This document shows, one piece after another, positions 1-4,009 of a stretch of DNA of 14,215 bases (position 1 is its first letter; each line of letters starts with the position of its first letter). The notes beneath the pieces were generated by a model, which worked only from the letters and a program-made list of their open reading frames with translations, was not told where the DNA came from and did no database searches. The stretch comes from an uncultured Cetobacterium sp. (GTDB lineage Bacteria > Fusobacteriota > Fusobacteriia > Fusobacteriales > Fusobacteriaceae). Both the position numbers and the translations under genes were made by a program. The stretch is from assembly GCA_900766645.1 (NCBI GenBank), contig CAAFWD010000089.1, positions 1 through 14,215 of the forward strand, read 5' to 3'.

Positions 1-87
1 CAGTAACATTTCGAACCTGGAAGTTAAGCCCATAAACGCTGAAAGTACTTGGGGGGCAGCCCCCTGGGAGGATAGGAAGTTGCCAAT
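1..87 (+). rRNA. rrf: 5S ribosomal RNA, 3' portion (5' end outside window)
   Basis: This is the 3' three-quarters of a 5S rRNA, the small RNA of the large ribosomal subunit. Visible landmarks are the loop B/helix III region (TTTCGAACCTGGAAGTTAAG, about 10-29), the GAAAGTACTTGG segment, a G-rich/C-rich helix (51-64) and the terminal GGGAGGATAGGAAGTTGCCA. About 30 bases at the 5' end are missing because the window begins inside the gene, so helix I cannot be checked and the exact 3' end (84-88) is approximate. A run of seven T (89-95) follows, consistent with the end of an rRNA operon. Confidence 0.93.
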
Positions 88-88
88 C

Positions 89-95
89 TTTTTTT
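89..95 (+). terminator. T-run ending the upstream rRNA operon
   Basis: Seven consecutive T directly follow the 5S 3' end, which fits release of the rRNA transcript. No separate hairpin is visible between 5S and the T-run, so the folded 5S itself would have to act as the stem. The new promoter starting at 114 also suggests that transcription ends here. Confidence 0.45.
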
Positions 96-113
96 ATTTA
101 TAGTAAAAAAGTA

Positions 114-142
114 TTGACAAATTTTAAAAAAAGTGGTATTAT
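114..142 (+). promoter_or_regulatory. Sigma-70-type promoter for rpmG
   Basis: A perfect -35 box TTGACA (114-119) is separated by 17 bases from a -10 box TATTAT (137-142). Transcription would start near 149-150, giving rpmG a leader of about 99 bases. It lies immediately behind the 5S T-run and is the best-matching -35 box I found in the window. Confidence 0.8.
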
Positions 143-149
143 CATCTAT

Positions 150-248
150 GTCTTAAAAGAAAGCAATAAGGAAACTCTTGTTTACCATACAAACCAAAGA
201 AGTATGGGAGGATTTATAATATCCGTTAGATGAGTGGAGGTGTAAAGA
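150..248 (+). promoter_or_regulatory. rpmG 5' leader with small hairpins
   Basis: This is the untranslated leader between the predicted start of transcription and the rpmG start codon. It contains a 6-bp stem, CCATAC (185-190) with GTATGG (202-207), around an 11-base loop, and a weaker 4-bp stem, GGAT (210-213) with ATCC (221-224). The ribosome binding site GGAGGTG (236-242) lies 6 bases before the GTG start. I do not recognise a named leader family here. Confidence 0.4.
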
Positions 249-401
249 GTGAGAGTAAATATTCAATTAGAGTGTACAGAGTGTAAGAGAAGAAACTACA
301 GTACTTCAAAGAATAAAAAGAACACTACTGAAAGATTAGAGTTAAATAAATACTGTAAATGGGACAAAAAAGTAACATTACACAAAGAAACTAAGAAGTA
401 A
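249..401 (+). CDS. rpmG: Ribosomal protein bL33
   Basis: This 50-residue protein is ribosomal protein L33 of the 50S subunit, which sits near the E site. It begins MRVNIQLECTECKRRNY and ends TLHKETKK, a typical L33 in length and motif order. The start is GTG at 249, preceded by GGAGGTG with 6-base spacing; no in-frame ATG would preserve the conserved N-terminus. The zinc-ribbon family normally has two CxxC pairs. Here C9 and C12 form the first, but the second reads C36-K-W-D39, so the fourth cysteine is replaced by aspartate. The residue could still ligate zinc, or the site may be in decay. The gene has its own promoter upstream and is followed by tRNA-Trp and secE, a common bacterial arrangement. 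Confidence 0.93.
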   Translation: MRVNIQLECTECKRRNYSTSKNKKNTTERLELNKYCKWDKKVTLHKETKK

Positions 402-404
402 TTC

Positions 405-433
405 TTGACTTAAGAGAAATCTTAAGATTTAAA
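405..433 (+). promoter_or_regulatory. Candidate promoter for tRNA-Trp/secE/nusG
   Basis: TTGACT (405-410) is followed after 17 bases by TTTAAA (428-433), a good -35 box with a weak -10 box. The spacer contains a short inverted repeat, CTTAAG (409-414) and CTTAAG (421-426), which also forms an imperfect palindrome. The site would serve the tRNA and probably secE-nusG, which has no other obvious promoter. Read-through from the rpmG promoter is the alternative. Confidence 0.45.
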
Positions 434-452
434 TCAGTTTGCAACAACATGC

Positions 453-528
453 AGGTCAATGGCTCAATTGGCAGAGCATCGGTCTCCAAAACCGAGGGTT
501 GGGGGTTCGATTCCCTCTTGACCTGCCA
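453..528 (+). tRNA. trnW: tRNA-Trp (anticodon CCA)
   Basis: This is a complete cloverleaf of 76 bases with an encoded 3' CCA. The acceptor arm is AGGTCAA (453-459) paired with TTGACCT (518-524), with discriminator G525 and CCA at 526-528. The D stem is GCTC/GAGC (462-465/474-477). The anticodon stem is TCGGT/ACCGA (479-483/491-495) around loop CTCCAAA, with anticodon CCA at 486-488. The T stem is GGGGG/CCCTC with loop TTCGATT. It decodes UGG as tryptophan. Seven T follow directly (529-535), and secE starts only 34 bases downstream, so the tRNA is probably cut from a longer transcript. Confidence 0.97.
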
Positions 529-562
529 TTTTTTTATAAAAATAAATATTGGTGGTGCAAAT

Positions 563-745
563 ATGGGACTAATTAACGATGTAAAAAAAGAGTATTCGAA
601 GGTTCAATGGCCTAGAAAAAAAGAAATAATATCAGCAACCACTTGGGTTGTTGTTATGAGTATACTATTAGGTGTATACTTAGGAGTTTTCGATATAATT
701 GCTTCAAGACTTTTAAAGATGCTTGTATCTCTCTTTGGAGGATAA
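563..745 (+). CDS. secE: Preprotein translocase subunit SecE
   Basis: This 60-residue protein is the single-span SecE subunit that clamps SecY in the inner-membrane protein-export channel. It has the conserved amphipathic segment with KVQWPRKKE (13-21), followed by one hydrophobic span (about 25-47). The length matches the short single-span form of Gram-positive-like bacteria, unlike the three-span E. coli protein. The start is ATG at 563 behind GGTGGTG (551-557). The frame stays open upstream to 449, but that extension would read through the tRNA-Trp gene and is not SecE-like. The stop codon lies one base before the nusG start, so the two genes are almost certainly co-translated. Confidence 0.95.
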   Translation: MGLINDVKKEYSKVQWPRKKEIISATTWVVVMSILLGVYLGVFDIIASRLLKMLVSLFGG

Positions 746-746
746 A

Positions 747-1346
747 ATGGAAAAGAGCTTAGTAAAAAAATGGTTTATGATTCATACTTATTCGGGGTAT
801 GAGAAAAAAGTAAAAACAGATTTAGAACAAAAGATAGAAACTTTAGGACTTGGAAATATCGTAACAAGAGTTTTAGTTCCTGAGGAAGAAACTATCGAAG
901 AGAGAAGAGGAAAGAAAAAAATTGTTTCAAGAAAACTTTTCCCAGGGTATGTTATGCTAGAAATGGAAGCTACTAGAGAGGAAAGTGGAGATGGAATTAA
1001 TTTCAGAGTAGACTCAGATGCTTGGTATGTTGTTAGAAATACTAACGGTGTAACAGGTTTTGTTGGAGTAGGATCGGATCCAATCCCAATGGAAGATGAT
1101 GAAGTTGAAAATATCTTCTCAGTAATAGGATATAGAACAGATGATGAAGATAAGGCGATGAAGGAAGTAATAAAAGTTGACTATGAAATAGGAGACTATG
1201 TAAAACTTCTATCTGAAGGATTTGAAAATCAAGAAGGAAAAGTTGCCGAAATCGATATGGAACATAGAAAAGTTAAGGTTATGTTAGAGATGTTCGGAAG
1301 AATGACTCCGATTGAAGTAGACCTTAACGCAGTTGAAAAGGCTTAG
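747..1346 (+). CDS. nusG: Transcription elongation/termination factor NusG
   Basis: NusG is a 199-residue elongation factor that binds the clamp of RNA polymerase and links it to the ribosome or Rho. The N-terminal NGN domain (about 8-126) shows KKWFMIHTYSGYEKKV, RKLFPGYVMLEM and the WYVVRNTNGVTGFVG motif. The C-terminal KOW domain (about 146-199) shows GDYVKLLSEGFENQEGKV and ends with MTPIEVDLNAVEKA. It is slightly longer than E. coli NusG (181), through small insertions in the NGN domain and linker. The start is ATG at 747: the ribosome binding site TTGGAGG overlaps the last codons of secE, and an in-frame ATG at 723 lies inside secE and adds no NusG-like sequence. The gene precedes rplK, as in many bacteria. 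Confidence 0.97.
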   Translation: MEKSLVKKWFMIHTYSGYEKKVKTDLEQKIETLGLGNIVTRVLVPEEETIEERRGKKKIVSRKLFPGYVMLEMEATREESGDGINFRVDSDAWYVVRNTNGVTGFVGVGSDPIPMEDDEVENIFSVIGYRTDDEDKAMKEVIKVDYEIGDYVKLLSEGFENQEGKVAEIDMEHRKVKVMLEMFGRMTPIEVDLNAVEKA

Positions 1347-1356
1347 AAATAGGCCA

Positions 1357-1383
1357 GTGGGAGATCAATGTGATCAATACCAC
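1357..1383 (+). promoter_or_regulatory. Ribosomal protein L1 binding site (autoregulatory operator) upstream of rplK
   Basis: The mRNA between nusG and rplK folds as an outer stem GTGG (1357-1360) with CCAC (1380-1383), an asymmetric internal loop (GA on the left, AATA on the right) and an inner stem GATCA (1363-1367) with TGATC (1371-1375), closed by a 3-base loop. The strings GTGGGAG and AATACCAC mirror the L1 binding site in 23S rRNA helices 76-78, which carries GUGGGAG and GAAAUACCAC. L1 is known to repress the L11-L1 operon by binding such a mimic. Here the site ends about 8 bases before the rplK ribosome binding site (GGAGGTG, 1392-1398), a position suited to translational control of rplK and rplA. 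Confidence 0.82.
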
Positions 1384-1408
1384 AATATTATGGAGGTGTA
1401 ATTAAACA

Positions 1409-1834
1409 ATGGCAAAAGAAGTAATCGGATTAATAAAACTACAATTACCTGCTGGAAAAGCTAACCCAGCTCCACCAGTAGGACCAGCATTAGGACAGCA
1501 CGGAGTTAACATAATGGAATTCTGTAAAGCGTTCAATGCAAAAACTCAAGATAAGGCAGGATGGATCATACCAGTTGAAATTTCTGTATATAATGACAGA
1601 TCTTTCACTTTTATCCTTAAAACTCCACCAGCATCAGATTTATTAAAGAAAGCTGCTGGGATTCAATCAGGAGCAGCAAACTCTAAAAAAGATGTAGCAG
1701 GAAAAATAACTACAGCTAAATTAAAAGAAATTGCAGAAACTAAAATGCCAGATTTAAATGCTGGATCAGTAGAAGCTGCTATGAATATTATAGCTGGATC
1801 AGCAAGATCTATGGGAATCAAAATAGAGGACTAA
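1409..1834 (+). CDS. rplK: Ribosomal protein uL11
   Basis: This 141-residue protein is L11, which binds the GTPase-associated region of 23S rRNA at the base of the L7/L12 stalk. The N-terminal domain (about 1-70) has KLQLPAGKANPAPPVGPALG; prolines 22-23 lie in the region where thiostrepton-resistance changes are known in other bacteria, and are intact. The C-terminal RNA-binding domain (71-141) includes KTPPASDLLKKAAG and ends SARSMGIKIED. Full family length, no anomalies. The ATG follows TGGAGGTG with about 10-base spacing. It is the first gene downstream of the L1 binding site and is probably translationally coupled to rplA. Confidence 0.98.
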   Translation: MAKEVIGLIKLQLPAGKANPAPPVGPALGQHGVNIMEFCKAFNAKTQDKAGWIIPVEISVYNDRSFTFILKTPPASDLLKKAAGIQSGAANSKKDVAGKITTAKLKEIAETKMPDLNAGSVEAAMNIIAGSARSMGIKIED

Positions 1835-1866
1835 TTCTCAATTAATTCTTATTTATGTGATATTAA

Positions 1867-1893
1867 GTGGTAGGATAAAATCCGTTTAACCAC
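1867..1893 (+). promoter_or_regulatory. Intercistronic hairpin just before the rplA ribosome binding site
   Basis: An outer stem GTGGT (1867-1871) pairs with ACCAC (1889-1893), and an inner stem GGAT (1873-1876) pairs with ATCC (1880-1883) around loop AAA. The internal loop is asymmetric: one base on the left and GTTTA on the right. The rplA ribosome binding site (AGGAGGAGG, 1894-1902) starts directly after the stem. The GTGG/CCAC outer stem and asymmetric loop resemble the L1 site before rplK, but the AATA signature is absent, so L1 binding here is only a possibility. Confidence 0.5.
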
Positions 1894-1911
1894 AGGAGGA
1901 GGAAAATTTCA

Positions 1912-2616
1912 ATGGCAAACAAAAGAGGTAAAAAGTACCTAGAAATAGCTAAATTAGTTGAGCAAGGAAGACTGTATGAGGTTAAAGAAGCATTAGAGCT
2001 TGTGAAAAAGACAAGAACAGCTAACTTCGTTGAAACAGTTGAGGTTGCTTTAAGATTAGGAGTAGATCCTAGACACGCAGACCAACAGGTTAGAGGTACA
2101 GTAGTACTTCCAAACGGAACAGGTAAGACTGTTAAAATATTAGCAATCACTTCAGGAGCAAACGTAGAAAAAGCTTTAGAAGCTGGAGCAGATTATGCTG
2201 GAGCAGAAGAGTACATCGAAAAAATTCAACAAGGATGGTTTGATTTCGATATCGTAATTGCAACTCCAGATATGATGCCTAAATTAGGAAGACTAGGAAG
2301 AGTTTTAGGAACTAAAGGTTTAATGCCTAACCCTAAATCAGGAACAGTTACACCAGATATCGCAACAGCAGTATCTGAGTTCAAGAAAGGAAAACTTGCA
2401 TTTAGAGTAGACAAGTTAGGATCAATTCACGCACCGATTGGTAAAGCAGATTTCTCTGAAGAAGCTTTATTAGAAAACTTTACTGCGTTCATCAATGAAA
2501 TTGTAAGATTAAAGCCATCTGCTTCTAAAGGACAATACTTAAGAACAGTAGCAGTTTCATTAACAATGGGACCTGGAGTAAAAATGGATCCAGTTTTAGT
2601 TGCAAAAAACGCGTAA
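1912..2616 (+). CDS. rplA: Ribosomal protein uL1
   Basis: This 234-residue protein is L1, which forms the mobile L1 stalk that guides deacylated tRNA from the E site, and which represses its own operon by binding mRNA. Conserved segments include FVETVEVALRLGVDPRHADQ (N-terminal domain), VIATPDMMPKLGRLGRVLG and GLMPNPKSGTVTPD (central domain), and the C-terminal LRTVAVSLTMGPGVKMDP. Length is normal. The ATG follows AGGAGGAGG with about 9-base spacing. The last codons hold the -35 box of the rplJ promoter, so the 3' end does double duty. Gene order rplK-rplA-rplJ-rplL-rpoB-rpoC is the standard bacterial arrangement. Confidence 0.98.
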   Translation: MANKRGKKYLEIAKLVEQGRLYEVKEALELVKKTRTANFVETVEVALRLGVDPRHADQQVRGTVVLPNGTGKTVKILAITSGANVEKALEAGADYAGAEEYIEKIQQGWFDFDIVIATPDMMPKLGRLGRVLGTKGLMPNPKSGTVTPDIATAVSEFKKGKLAFRVDKLGSIHAPIGKADFSEEALLENFTAFINEIVRLKPSASKGQYLRTVAVSLTMGPGVKMDPVLVAKNA

Positions 2617-2628
2617 TTGTGTTATAAT
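2600..2628 (+). promoter_or_regulatory. Extended -10 promoter for rplJ-rplL, overlapping the end of rplA
   Basis: TTGCAA (2600-2605, in rplA codons) is separated by 17 bases from a perfect TATAAT (2623-2628), which also carries the TGn extension (TGT, 2620-2622). Transcription would begin near 2635, producing an rplJ leader of about 200 bases. The location matches the separate L10 operon promoter known in E. coli between rplA and rplJ. Confidence 0.8.
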
Positions 2629-2687
2629 AAAAAGATGTCAATTTTTGATATCGATTTATAAAGTTGGATAAATAATTTAATATAGAT

Positions 2688-2760
2688 CCAAACCAAAGAC
2701 CGTAGGTGGCATTAGCCTTAAACATCCTACCGAGGTTGGAAGAAGGTATTCGCTAGCCTC
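2688..2760 (+). ncRNA. L10 leader: ribosomal protein L10(L12)4 binding mRNA structure
   Basis: The rplJ leader carries the hallmarks of the ribosomal L10 leader family. The motif AAAGACCGTAGGTGG (2695-2709) and CCTACCGAGG (2726-2735) form a GTAGG/CCTAC helix, and a closing helix CCAAACC (2688-2694) pairs with GGTTGG (2734-2739) with one bulged A. GAAGAAGG-like sequence follows (2740-2746). In characterised members the L10-L12 complex binds this RNA and lowers rplJL expression. The structure lies fully downstream of the promoter at 2600-2628 and upstream of an attenuator-like hairpin. Confidence 0.8.
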
Positions 2761-2778
2761 ATGAATTAGAGCAAAGAA

Positions 2779-2812
2779 ACCTCCGTTCCTACCTTGGAGC
2801 GGAGGTAATTTT
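2779..2812 (+). terminator. Attenuator-like hairpin in the rplJ leader
   Basis: An 11-bp stem (2779-2789 with 2796-2806, one G-T wobble) around a 6-base loop TACCTT is followed by AATTTT. It is GC-rich (ACCTCCG/CGGAGGT) in an AT-rich region and sits 16 bases before the rplJ ribosome binding site. The U-run is only four bases, so termination would be partial. The loop TACCTT is exactly complementary to AAGGTA at 2743-2748, at the 3' side of the L10-binding domain, which offers a way for leader folding to influence this hairpin. It could instead act on translation. Confidence 0.6.
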
Positions 2813-2838
2813 AGAGTAAAAGAGGAGGTGAATCAATA

Positions 2839-3363
2839 ATGGCAACTCAATTAAAAAAGGAACTTGTAGCTGAATTAGTAGAGAAGATTTCTAAAGCTCA
2901 ATCAATCGTTCTTGTAGATTATCAAGGTCTTAGAGTTAACGATGAGACAACTTTAAGAAGAGAGATGAGAGCAAACGGTGCAGAGTACTTAGTTGCAAAG
3001 AACAGACTGTTCAAAATAGCGCTAGCTGAAGCTGGAATCGCTGATAAATTCGATGATTTACTAGAGGGGACTACTGCATTTGCATTTGGATATGATGATC
3101 CAGTTACACCTGCAAAAGTAGTTTACGAAGTAGAAAAAGCTCAAGCTAAAGCAAATGCAAAAGCTAAGAAAACTATATTCACAATAAAAGGTGGATTATT
3201 AACTGGTAAGAGAGTAGAAACTGCTGAGGTAGTATCACTAGCTAAGTTACCATCAAGAGAGCAACTTCTTTCTATGGTACTAAACGGAATGTTAGGACCT
3301 GTTAGAAAGCTTGCTTATGCAACTGTTGCAATCGCTGATCAAAAAGAAACAGCTGCTGAGTAA
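2839..3363 (+). CDS. rplJ: Ribosomal protein uL10
   Basis: This 174-residue protein is L10, the base of the ribosomal stalk. It binds 23S rRNA through its N-terminal domain and carries L7/L12 dimers on its C-terminal helix. Visible landmarks are the N-terminal KKELVAELVEKISKAQSIVL, the GLRVNDETTLRREMRANGAEYLVAKNRL segment, and LAKLPSREQLLSMVLNGMLGPVRKLAYA before the C-terminal stalk-binding helix. Full length for the family. The ATG follows a strong AGGAGGTG (2823-2830) at 8-base spacing. It should be autoregulated through the long leader upstream, and is followed by rplL 72 bases later. Confidence 0.97.
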   Translation: MATQLKKELVAELVEKISKAQSIVLVDYQGLRVNDETTLRREMRANGAEYLVAKNRLFKIALAEAGIADKFDDLLEGTTAFAFGYDDPVTPAKVVYEVEKAQAKANAKAKKTIFTIKGGLLTGKRVETAEVVSLAKLPSREQLLSMVLNGMLGPVRKLAYATVAIADQKETAAE

Positions 3364-3369
3364 TTAAAA

Positions 3370-3387
3370 AATAATTAGAGAATTATT
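3370..3387 (+). repeat. Small AT-only hairpin between rplJ and rplL
   Basis: AATAATT (3370-3376) and AATTATT (3381-3387) pair perfectly around AGAG. The stem has no GC pairs and no T-run, so it is not a terminator. It lies in the 72-base gap before the rplL ribosome binding site (AAGGAGG, 3421-3427) and may only reflect base composition, or mildly affect mRNA stability. Confidence 0.3.
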
Positions 3388-3435
3388 GATTTGATAAGAT
3401 TATTAAAAAAAAGATAAATTAAGGAGGAAACAATA

Positions 3436-3798
3436 ATGGCATTCAATAGAGAGCAATTCATAGCTGATTTAGAAGCTATGTCAGTATTAGAGTTAAGAGA
3501 ATTAGTAACAGCTTTAGAGGAGCACTTCGGTGTAACTGCTGCTGCACCAGTAGCTGTAGCTGCTGCAGAGGGAGCTGCTGTAGAGGAGAAAACTGAGTTT
3601 GATGTAGTATTAACATCAGCTGGAGCTAACAAAATAGCTGTAATCAAAGAGGTAAGAGCAATTACTGGATTAGGATTAAAAGAAGCTAAAGAATTAGTAG
3701 ATAACGGTGGAACATTAAAAGAAGCTGCTGCTAAAGAAGAAGCAGAAGCTATAAAAGCTAAATTAACTGAAGCTGGAGCAACAGTAGAGGTTAAGTAA
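3436..3798 (+). CDS. rplL: Ribosomal protein bL12 (L7/L12)
   Basis: This 120-residue protein is L7/L12, the multi-copy acidic stalk protein that recruits and stimulates translation GTPases. The N-terminal dimerisation domain (1-31) is followed by an Ala/Val-rich flexible hinge (about 34-50) and a globular C-terminal domain from EFDVVL (54) with KIAVIKEVRAITGLGLKEAK, the factor-binding face, ending GATVEVK. Length is standard. It has a strong ribosome binding site (AAGGAGG, 9-base gap), in keeping with the several copies needed per ribosome. A terminator follows 50 bases after the stop, which would make rplL mRNA more abundant than rpoB mRNA. Confidence 0.98.
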   Translation: MAFNREQFIADLEAMSVLELRELVTALEEHFGVTAAAPVAVAAAEGAAVEEKTEFDVVLTSAGANKIAVIKEVRAITGLGLKEAKELVDNGGTLKEAAAKEEAEAIKAKLTEAGATVEVK

Positions 3799-3808
3799 TA
3801 ACCACAAA

Positions 3809-3825
3809 AGCTATAATTTATAGCT
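3809..3825 (+). repeat. Short hairpin downstream of rplL
   Basis: AGCTATA (3809-3815) pairs perfectly with TATAGCT (3819-3825) around a 3-base loop, starting 10 bases after the rplL stop codon. No T-run follows. It may protect the 3' end of rplJL mRNA or form part of a processing region together with the terminator downstream. Confidence 0.4.
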
Positions 3826-3848
3826 AGTTATACTGAAATGAAAAAAAT

Positions 3849-3874
3849 AGGCACTCTAGTTGGAGTGCCTTTTT
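3849..3874 (+). terminator. Terminator/attenuator between rplL and rpoB
   Basis: AGGCACTC (3849-3856) pairs perfectly with GAGTGCCT (3863-3870) around TAGTTG, followed by a run of five T (3870-3874) and preceded by an A-tract that could extend the stem. This is a standard intrinsic terminator. Because rpoB has no strong promoter downstream, it probably works as a partial terminator that lowers rpoBC expression relative to rplJL, as the known rplL-rpoB attenuator does in E. coli. Confidence 0.82.
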
Positions 3875-3879
3875 ACTCA

Positions 3880-3908
3880 TTTATATTAAAAAATAAAAAA
3901 TCTATAAT
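3880..3908 (+). promoter_or_regulatory. Weak candidate promoter for rpoBC
   Basis: A perfect TATAAT (3903-3908) lies 17 bases after TTTATA (3880-3885), which matches the -35 consensus at four of six positions. It lies just after the rplL terminator. The start of transcription would fall near 3915, so the long hairpin at 3922-3975 would be the first structure of the transcript. The segment is very AT-rich and a chance match is plausible. Confidence 0.35.
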
Positions 3909-3921
3909 AAATTTAAGAGTT

Positions 3922-3975
3922 AATACTTAATCTTTTGAAAATAAAAACTGCTTTATTTTCCAAAGATTAGGTATT
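3922..3975 (+). repeat. Long near-perfect inverted repeat (24-bp stem) upstream of rpoB
   Basis: Positions 3922-3945 pair with 3952-3975 through 24 positions, with one T-G wobble (3927/3970) and one T/C mismatch (3936/3961), around the 6-base loop AACTGC. Two or three further weak pairs can be added at the base. It ends 34 bases before the rpoB start and has no T-run, so it is not a terminator. In RNA it would be a double-stranded stem of two helical turns, long enough for RNase III. E. coli has an RNase III site in this same rplL-rpoB gap; equivalence is inference. A small mobile repeat is the alternative. Confidence 0.75.
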
Positions 3976-4009
3976 GATCACTATATGAAATAGTAAGGAG
4001 TGTGAATTG

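Noticed and set aside
204..233. Nine-codon reading frame (MGGFIISVR) in the rpmG leader as a leader peptide
   Set aside because: No ribosome binding site precedes it, and it has no run of a regulatory amino acid; chance occurrence is likely.
449..562. Upstream extension of secE starting at ATG 449
   Set aside because: It reads through the tRNA-Trp gene, lacks a ribosome binding site and adds sequence unlike SecE; ATG 563 has GGTGGTG and gives the conserved start.
723..746. Longer nusG start at ATG 723
   Set aside because: It lies inside secE; the ATG at 747 has a strong ribosome binding site and gives the usual NusG N-terminus.
1863..2150. Minus-strand open frames across rplA, rplL, rpoB and rpoC
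   Set aside because: All lie antisense to well-conserved genes and match no family; they arise from codon bias on the other strand.
2226..2414. Minus-strand short frame in rplA as a small protein
   Set aside because: It is entirely antisense to conserved L1 codons with no start signals.
4007..4009. TTG as the rpoB start
   Set aside because: The next codon is ATG with good spacing to AAGGAG; the TTG adds one residue and is the weaker choice.
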